6,342 nt of DNA from Candidatus Nitrosopumilus sp. (GTDB lineage Archaea; Thermoproteota; Nitrososphaeria; Nitrososphaerales; Nitrosopumilaceae): assembly GCA_022758935.1 (NCBI GenBank), contig JAEMQG010000086.1, positions 1 to 6,342 on the forward strand. Reading direction: 5' to 3'. The notes below the pieces were generated by a model. That model ran no database searches. It was not told where the DNA came from and worked only from the letters and a program-made list of their open reading frames with translations. This document shows, in pieces, positions 6,143 through 6,342 of this stretch; the stretch's first letter is position 1; each line of letters starts with the position of its first letter. Made by a program: the position numbers and the translations under genes.

Positions 6143-6342
6143 TCATTTTTTTGATACAATCAAAGTAAAACCTGTCTCTTTCAAAAAAGGACCTGTTCCC
6201 TTAACAGTAATTGTCCAAACTCATTTATCTAACTTTGATTTTATCATTTCAACATTGTTAATTGTATCAGTACCTTCTTTTGCAAGAGCATCTGGTATGT
6301 TTTTATCTAATACCAATGGCATTTTTTTATCCGTTCCCTTTG
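6143..6342 (-). pseudogene. 3' end of a second, near-identical subtilase copy with an in-frame stop
   Basis: Read on the minus strand from the right edge, this encodes the equivalent of residues 894-957 of the neighbouring subtilase. The codon for Gly933 (GGA) has become TGA at 6221-6223. Asp950 has become Gly, and the change at 6203 is silent at Val939. If translation continued past the TGA it would end at a second TGA (6143-6145) after VSKK, so the two C-terminal IPSWIKNDAG repeats are absent. Ending at position 933 would remove the last strands of the beta domain. A decaying tandem duplicate or a remnant left by recombination is the most likely reading. A functional but shortened protease is possible, because the rest of the gene is outside the window. 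A sequencing error at one base would restore the frame to the second stop. Confidence 0.75.
6148..6342 (-). repeat. Copy 2 of the 195-base direct repeat, truncated by the window edge
   Basis: This segment is identical to 3030-3224 at 192 of 195 positions, with no indels and a constant offset of 3118 bases. The mismatches are at 6171, 6203 and 6223, all in the 76 bases nearest the left boundary; everything from 6224 to the edge is identical. Such clustering would fit a recent duplication or gene conversion that fades out near the boundary. Confidence 0.95.

Noticed and set aside
6143..6342. Assembly artefact, such as a circular overlap or misjoined repeat, as the source of the right-end copy
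   Set aside because: Three base differences and a sharp change to unrelated sequence at 6148 favour a real second copy. I cannot fully exclude an artefact without reads or flanking sequence.

Overview
The window is AT-rich. Its protein modules point to an ammonia-oxidising thaumarchaeon of the Nitrosopumilus/Nitrosarchaeum kind. The two clearest signs are C-terminal repeats beginning IPSWIKNDAGWW and a C-terminal module of the pattern Q...G....DIKC...C..P......RGW, both of which I recall as typical of secreted proteins in that phylum. Promoters look like archaeal TATA boxes, I see no Shine-Dalgarno sites, and terminators look like poly-T runs. This placement comes from recognising modules by eye, not from a database search.

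Layout, left to right. (1) Positions 2-739, plus strand: the 3' part of an unrecognised gene whose start lies outside the window. (2) Positions 740-858: a short intergenic stretch with an AT-rich inverted repeat that may terminate gene 1, and a TATA-like box placed for a leaderless transcript of gene 2. (3) Positions 859-2706, plus strand: a secreted zinc metalloprotease of the metzincin type (HEIGHNLGLDH plus a Met-turn SVMNY), with a signal peptide, an acidic DTDGDNICD motif and a two-cysteine thaumarchaeal C-terminal module. (4) Positions 2752-5901, minus strand, convergent with gene 2: a 1049-residue exported S8 subtilisin-like protease with an Asp484/His517/Ser749 triad, a long N-terminal part that resembles the N-terminal region of thaumarchaeal S-layer proteins, a beta domain after the catalytic core, and two tandem C-terminal repeats. 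(5) Positions 5902-6142: AT-rich intergenic DNA holding the subtilase promoter region. (6) Positions 6143-6342, minus strand: the 3' end of a second, almost identical copy of the subtilase, running off the right edge. It has an in-frame TGA inside the beta domain and lacks the C-terminal repeats.

Taken together, this is a cell-surface or extracellular proteolysis locus: two proteases of different catalytic classes encoded tail to tail with only 45 bases between their stop codons, and a recent tandem duplication of the serine protease that appears to be decaying or changing its C-terminus. The most unusual points are the apparent fusion of S-layer-like sequence to a subtilase and the near-identical paralogue end carrying a nonsense codon. 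I found no tRNA, rRNA, CRISPR array or insertion sequence.
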